Positions 3,926-7,106 of a stretch of DNA of 7,106 bases are shown in pieces (position 1 is the stretch's first letter; each line of letters starts with the position of its first letter). The notes below the pieces were generated by a model. It searched no databases. It saw only the letters and a program-made list of their open reading frames with translations, and was not told the origin of the DNA. Position numbers and translations under genes: made by a program. This stretch comes from Planctomycetota bacterium (GTDB lineage: Bacteria > Planctomycetota > Planctomycetia > Pirellulales > Pirellulaceae), in assembly GCA_019347795.1 (NCBI GenBank), contig JAHWKS010000275.1:1-7106 (forward strand), given 5' to 3'.

Positions 3926-4377
3926 ATCACGGAAACGGCCGCGCGGCGCCGCGGGCCGTGGTCGAGAACCTGAGCGATTTCGCCCACGACGTGCTCACGC
4001 TCAGCGAATTGCAGGTCAAGCTCTTGGCGGCCGACCTGAACGACATCAAGTCCGGCGCCGTCGCGCCGCTGGGGCTGATGGGGCTGGCGGCGGTCCTGGG
4101 GCTGGGGGCCGTGCCCGTGGTGCTCATGGGCGTCGCCTGGCTCCTGGTCGAGTACGACGTGCTCTCCCAGGCCTGGGCGTTTCTCATTTCGGCCGGCGGA
4201 GGATTGTTGATCGCCCTCATCCTGGGGCTGGCGGGCTGGCTCTGGCTCCGCCGCCAACTGGCGGTGCTGGAGCGGTCGCGGCTCGAATTGGACCGTAATT
4301 TGACGTGGGTCAAGAGCGTGTTGAAGCATCGTGGACGCACGACGCGCGATCCCGGCGTCGTGATTCCGCATTCGTGA
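3922..4377 (+). CDS. Phage_holin_3_6 family (YqjE-like) membrane protein, 151 aa
   Basis: 151 aa. An amphipathic helix (about 12-46: VENLSDFAHDVLTLSELQVKLL...) is followed by two long hydrophobic hairpin segments, about 48-77 (GLMGLAAVLGLGAVPVVLMG) and about 83-110 (LSQAWAFLISAGGGLLIALI). A basic C-terminal helix follows (RRQLAVLERSRLELDRNLTW, then VKSVLKHRG). This is the arrangement of the Phage_holin_3_6/YqjE family, which, despite its name, is mostly chromosomal. In enterobacteria yqjE directly follows yqjD; the same partnership is seen here. The start at 3922 is chosen because its ATGA overlaps the upstream stop. The same frame is open back to 3841, but that extension is the Arg-rich shadow of the upstream gene. 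Two stops in a row (TGA TAA) end it. Confidence 0.82.
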   Translation: MNHGNGRAAPRAVVENLSDFAHDVLTLSELQVKLLAADLNDIKSGAVAPLGLMGLAAVLGLGAVPVVLMGVAWLLVEYDVLSQAWAFLISAGGGLLIALILGLAGWLWLRRQLAVLERSRLELDRNLTWVKSVLKHRGRTTRDPGVVIPHS

Positions 4378-4414
4378 TAAACATCTCACAATCACCAACG
4401 AAAGGAAGAGTCGC

Positions 4415-4606
4415 ATGAATCCCGCCCAAAGCCAGTTCGAATCCGGTCAACAGCGGCGAGAGGCTTCCCCATACGCCCCGCAGTTTCATCCGTCCGAAGA
4501 CATCCTCGATTACCTGCGCGCTTACGCCCGCGAAAAGCCGGAGGTGGCCGCCCTGTGGTGCTTCGGCATCGGCTTCGTCTTGGGCTGGAAGCTGAAACCG
4601 TGGTAA
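4415..4606 (+). CDS. Tiny proline-led membrane-anchored protein, 63 aa
   Basis: 63 aa. Residues 1-26 are polar, Gln/Ser/Pro-rich and probably disordered. HPSEDILDYLRAYAREKPEV (25-44) is a short helix leading into AALWCFGIGFVLGWKLKPW (45-63), a short glycine-spaced hydrophobic anchor ending in basic residues and Trp. The arrangement (charged lead-in, KP, hydrophobic helix with glycines 51, 53 and 57) is the same as in four upstream neighbours. The hydrophobic part is only about 14-15 residues, so it may be an interfacial or hydrophobic-mismatch anchor. A clear AAAGGAAGAG precedes the ATG by four bases. It is 37 bases after the previous gene and last in the cluster. Function unknown. Confidence 0.75.
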   Translation: MNPAQSQFESGQQRREASPYAPQFHPSEDILDYLRAYAREKPEVAALWCFGIGFVLGWKLKPW

Positions 4607-4624
4607 GTCGCGGCGAGCGCGCAC

Positions 4625-5554
4625 CTAACGCGGGGCGACCAGCACGGGACTGGCGGCGCGTCGCACGCGGTCTTGAACGTGCCCGTGCGACGCATGGTCC
4701 GAACGCTCCAGCCCGACCGCGAACAGGGCGTGCGAGGCCTCCTCGGTCACGTCCATCTCATGCGCCTCCGCCTCTCGGCAGACCGTTAGCTCGTAGACGA
4801 AGTTATGCGCCGTGGCCGTCTTTTGCAGGGTGCGGTGCATGTGGGCGTGACTGGCGGCCAGGGCGTTGCACAACTTCTCCGCATCGAACTTGATGCTCTC
4901 GTCGAGCGCGCCCATCACATCGCGGATGTTTTCATAGAATTCCTCCTCGAGCACCAACTCCAGGCGAAGGTGTCCGCCGGGGGCGATCATCCCGGCCGCC
5001 CAGGAGGCCGCCAGCACCGCGGCTTCGTTCTCCCGCCAGAGCGAGAACACGACGCGCTGAAACGGCGCCGCCTCCGGCTCGAAAGGCCGGCGAATGGCGA
5101 TTAGCGGAATGGGCGAGCGGGCCAGCAGTACGTCGAGCACCGTGCCGGCGCTGTCGGCGCCGACCTTTTCGAAGTCCCGCCCGTAGGGACACGGAAGAAT
5201 CAGCAGGTCGCACTTCCAGGACTCCGCAGCGGAGAGGATTTGCTCAAAGCTCTCGCCGGAGGGTTTCGTAAGTTGCTCCACATCCTGCAATCCGGCCGTC
5301 AACTTGTTTGTCAGGTCGTCGCCGGCAGCGCTATCGCGGGCGTCGAGCACCGCCAGCTCGCATCCGAAGCGTTTCCTTAGTCGATCGGCCACGGCGATGC
5401 TGGTCGCGTCTTGCGAGGAGCCGTCGGCGGCGACGAGCACGCGCTTGGGCTGGAGCGGCGCAAGCGGCGCCGCTTCGCCGACCTGGGACCGCTGGAAGAG
5501 CCGCATCGACTCTTCCACGTCGCGATCGATCTTGCGTTCGCTGGGATCATACAT
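4625..5554 (-). CDS. Tandem-domain universal stress protein (UspA family)
   Basis: 309 aa, probably cytoplasmic. A 36-residue N-terminal extension (IDRDVEESMRLFQRSQVG) precedes two Usp-like domains. The first (about 37-157) starts with KRVLVAADGSSQDATSIAVA, with the usual beta strand and Asp44, and ends with the strand-helix-strand DLLILPCPYG...SPIPLIAIRRP. The second (about 166-309) starts RVVFSLWRENEAAVLAASWA and ends RRAASPVLVAPR. The nucleotide-binding pattern G-2x-G-9x-G-(S/T) is not recognisable in either domain, so it may belong to the non-ATP-binding class. The second domain is rich in histidine (SHAHMHRTLQ, SDHASHGH). It follows the transporter gene by 19 bases on the same strand. 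Its stop faces the last gene of the anchor cluster 18 bases away. Confidence 0.85.
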   Translation of the reverse strand: MYDPSERKIDRDVEESMRLFQRSQVGEAAPLAPLQPKRVLVAADGSSQDATSIAVADRLRKRFGCELAVLDARDSAAGDDLTNKLTAGLQDVEQLTKPSGESFEQILSAAESWKCDLLILPCPYGRDFEKVGADSAGTVLDVLLARSPIPLIAIRRPFEPEAAPFQRVVFSLWRENEAAVLAASWAAGMIAPGGHLRLELVLEEEFYENIRDVMGALDESIKFDAEKLCNALAASHAHMHRTLQKTATAHNFVYELTVCREAEAHEMDVTEEASHALFAVGLERSDHASHGHVQDRVRRAASPVLVAPR

Positions 5555-5573
5555 GACTACAGCTCATAGCTGG

Positions 5574-6938
5574 TTACAATTCGGGAAAGGCGCCGGCGTA
5601 GTAAATCGCCAGGAGGTAGGCCATCACGCCGGCCACCTGCAGCACCATGATCAAGCCGCCGATGCGGATGAACTCGCCCCAGCCGACCGTCACCCCCGCC
5701 TCCTTCTTGAGCGTGTGCAGCGCAATGACGCAGGAGATCGAGCCGATCGGCGTGGCGTTCCCGCCCAGGTTCGAGGCGAGGATCACCGCCCACCACAGCG
5801 GCTCCTCGGGCACGCCCAGGGCGTGAATGTTCTGCACCACGGGGATCAATGTCGCCGCCACGGGAATGTTATCGACGATGGCGCTCCCCACCCCGGCGAA
5901 CAAGCTCAACAGCGGCACCAGCGCCGCCATTTTTTGCCCCGAGAGATCGACGACCCGCGTGGCCACCAGCTCCAAAGCGCCGGTGTGCTCGACGCAGCCG
6001 ATGACGACGAACAGCCCCACGAAGAACAGGATCACGGTCCAGTTGACCTTGGCGATGGTGTCCTCCACCGATTTGCCGGCGAACAACAGCGCCGCCGTGC
6101 CGCCGCACATCGCCACGAAGTCCATCCCCACGCCGACCATGCGGGCGAAGGCGAAGCCGAGGATCGTCAGGCCGAGAATCACGCCGCTGCGGACCAGCAC
6201 CCATCGGCTCTCCACGAGCGCCCACGGGTCGAACTCGGCGATCCTCGCCTGCAGGGCTTGCTGGGTGGCTTCATCCTGCCGCCACGCCAGGTCGTTGCGG
6301 AACACCAGCCGCAGCACCCCGATCGCTATCACCAGGCTCACCACCGCGTACGGCGCCGAGACCATCAGGAAGTGCACGTAGGGAATCCCCGCGGCCGTGC
6401 CGATCATGATGTTCGGCAGTCCGCTGGCGAAGGTGACGATGGCGCCGCTGTTGGCGCAGATCGCGACCGACAGCAGAAACGGCTTCGCCGGATAGTCAAG
6501 CGAGCGGCAGATCACCAGGACCAGCGAGCTGAGGATCAGCATCGCCGGCACGATCGTCAGCACCGCCACGAAGACGAACGTCAACACGCAAATTGCAAAG
6601 TAGAGCGCTGCCGCCCGGCCGGCGGTCGCCCGCACGATTCCCATACTCAGAAAGTGGAACAGTCCCGAGCGGCTGGTGACGTCCACCAAGATGCCGGTGC
6701 CCACGATGACGCCGAAGATGTTGAGATCCTTGGCCAGGATCGCGTGGATCTCTTCGTACTTGAATACCTCCAGTCTCACCGCCAGAGCCGTCAACACTGC
6801 GGCGCCGGAGAGGGCGGCCACGGTCTTGTGAAATCGCTCGAAGGCGACGCCGACATAGGTGAGCAGCATCCCCAGCGCAAAGAGAGCCATCACCCAGCCG
6901 GGCGAATGGCCGCTCTCGACAGCGAGGAGGACTTCCAT
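5574..6938 (-). CDS. SLC13/ArsB/NhaD-type ion transporter (IT superfamily permease)
   Basis: 454 aa, about 11-12 hydrophobic segments, an inner-membrane permease made of two inverted halves. The second half carries the family signatures: SAIVDNIPVAATLIP (352-366) and ASNLGGNATPIGSISCVIAL (388-407). The matching blocks of the first half are altered. LTIVPAMLILSS (127-138) stands where an FLDN-type motif is usual, and CANSGAIVTFASGLPNIMIG (161-180) stands where NIGGTATLIGDPPNI is usual. Relatives export arsenite or exchange Na+ for H+ or carry anions; I cannot fix the substrate here. Length is normal. The ATG (6936-6938) comes nine bases after the stop of the upstream gene; GGAAGAAG overlapping that stop is the only Shine-Dalgarno-like stretch, about 12 bases away. 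The close spacing to both neighbours indicates an operon. Confidence 0.83.
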   Translation of the reverse strand: MEVLLAVESGHSPGWVMALFALGMLLTYVGVAFERFHKTVAALSGAAVLTALAVRLEVFKYEEIHAILAKDLNIFGVIVGTGILVDVTSRSGLFHFLSMGIVRATAGRAAALYFAICVLTFVFVAVLTIVPAMLILSSLVLVICRSLDYPAKPFLLSVAICANSGAIVTFASGLPNIMIGTAAGIPYVHFLMVSAPYAVVSLVIAIGVLRLVFRNDLAWRQDEATQQALQARIAEFDPWALVESRWVLVRSGVILGLTILGFAFARMVGVGMDFVAMCGGTAALLFAGKSVEDTIAKVNWTVILFFVGLFVVIGCVEHTGALELVATRVVDLSGQKMAALVPLLSLFAGVGSAIVDNIPVAATLIPVVQNIHALGVPEEPLWWAVILASNLGGNATPIGSISCVIALHTLKKEAGVTVGWGEFIRIGGLIMVLQVAGVMAYLLAIYYAGAFPEL

Positions 6939-6947
6939 CCAATCGGC

Positions 6948-7106
6948 TTACTTCTTCCGGCCGTCCACGTACTCCGTCATAAACTTCTGAAGCGTGGGAT
7001 CGTCGATGCCCAGCTCCATCTCGTTGGCTTTGGCGAGCGTCTCCTTGCCGGACCAGCCCTGCCGGACGCCCTGATCCATCATCGCCAAGACGCCCGCCCT
7101 CTTCCC
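6948..7106 (-). CDS. C-terminal end of an unrecognised protein (partial)
   Basis: The minus strand is open from the window edge to TAA at 6948-6950, giving 52 residues. The visible part is charged and helical: GVLAMMDQGVRQGWSGKETL, then AKANEMELGIDDPTLQKFMT, ending EYVDGRKK. I do not recognise a domain. Coding is supported by its clean frame and balanced composition, and by ending nine bases before the transporter ATG, with which it is very likely co-transcribed. The start and most of the gene lie outside the window. Confidence 0.65.
   Translation of the reverse strand, partial: GKRAGVLAMMDQGVRQGWSGKETLAKANEMELGIDDPTLQKFMTEYVDGRKK

Noticed and set aside
3922..4377. Prophage interpretation from the holin family name
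   Set aside because: There is no lysin, terminase, integrase or structural gene. Family members are commonly chromosomal next to yqjD-type genes.
5574..6942. Alternative-frame open readings within the transporter gene (5827-6381 plus, 5869-6225 minus, 6496-6942 minus)
   Set aside because: They are frame-shifted or antisense shadows of a clear full-length membrane protein.
1..7106. CRISPR arrays, tRNAs, rRNA and insertion sequences
   Set aside because: No regularly spaced repeats, no tRNA cloverleaf with acceptor and TTCRA arms, no transposase reading frame and no terminal inverted repeats with target duplications were seen.

Overview
This is a high-GC, gene-dense bacterial window. The gene content fits a planctomycete, perhaps Pirellulales-like: a CsbD/YqjD-type membrane stress cluster, DUF1328, a tandem universal stress protein and sigma-54-type promoters. 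That taxonomic guess is inference; the window has no rRNA or other marker gene. I saw no tRNA, CRISPR array, insertion sequence or phage structural gene.

Left part (1-1893). The window opens with the last residues of a plus-strand protein that looks like the end of a PQQ-type beta-propeller (1-58). An 18-codon minus-strand reading frame (66-122) looks like the severed start of another gene. Next come three minus-strand genes, in transcription order: a 58-aa DUF1328 membrane protein (1717-1893), a 52-aa acidic lipoprotein (1517-1675), and a 414-aa SAM-dependent methyltransferase with a THUMP-like C-terminal domain (167-1411). The methyltransferase has its own candidate sigma-70-type promoter.

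Centre (1894-2403). About 510 bases hold no gene. Two sigma-54-type elements point outwards. The plus-strand one (2339-2354) is a near-perfect match and drives the cluster to its right; the minus-strand one (2074-2090) points at DUF1328. Between and around them lie several perfect palindromes and inverted repeats, including a 16-bp palindrome suited to an activator dimer (2153-2168) and a compound inverted repeat (2211-2271). I read this as a shared divergent control region.

Middle (2404-4606). Six small plus-strand genes form a likely operon. Five encode different N-terminal parts joined to the same kind of YqjD/ElaB-like anchor: a charged stretch, a proline, then a glycine-spaced hydrophobic helix. 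The sixth is a YqjE-like four-helix-hairpin type protein (Phage_holin_3_6 family), translationally coupled by an ATGA overlap. The set resembles an enlarged version of the enterobacterial yqjD-yqjE stress locus with a CsbD domain added.

Right part (4625-7106). A minus-strand operon runs into the cluster from the other side, with only 18 bases between the two stop codons. In transcription order it has the end of an unrecognised protein (6948-7106), an SLC13/ArsB/NhaD-type ion transporter (5574-6938) and a tandem-domain universal stress protein (4625-5554).

Taken together, the DUF1328-lipoprotein pair and the six-gene cluster look like one sigma-54-controlled envelope-stress regulon, beside a transporter-Usp operon. 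The most interesting part is the multi-protein anchor cluster with its divergent sigma-54 control region.
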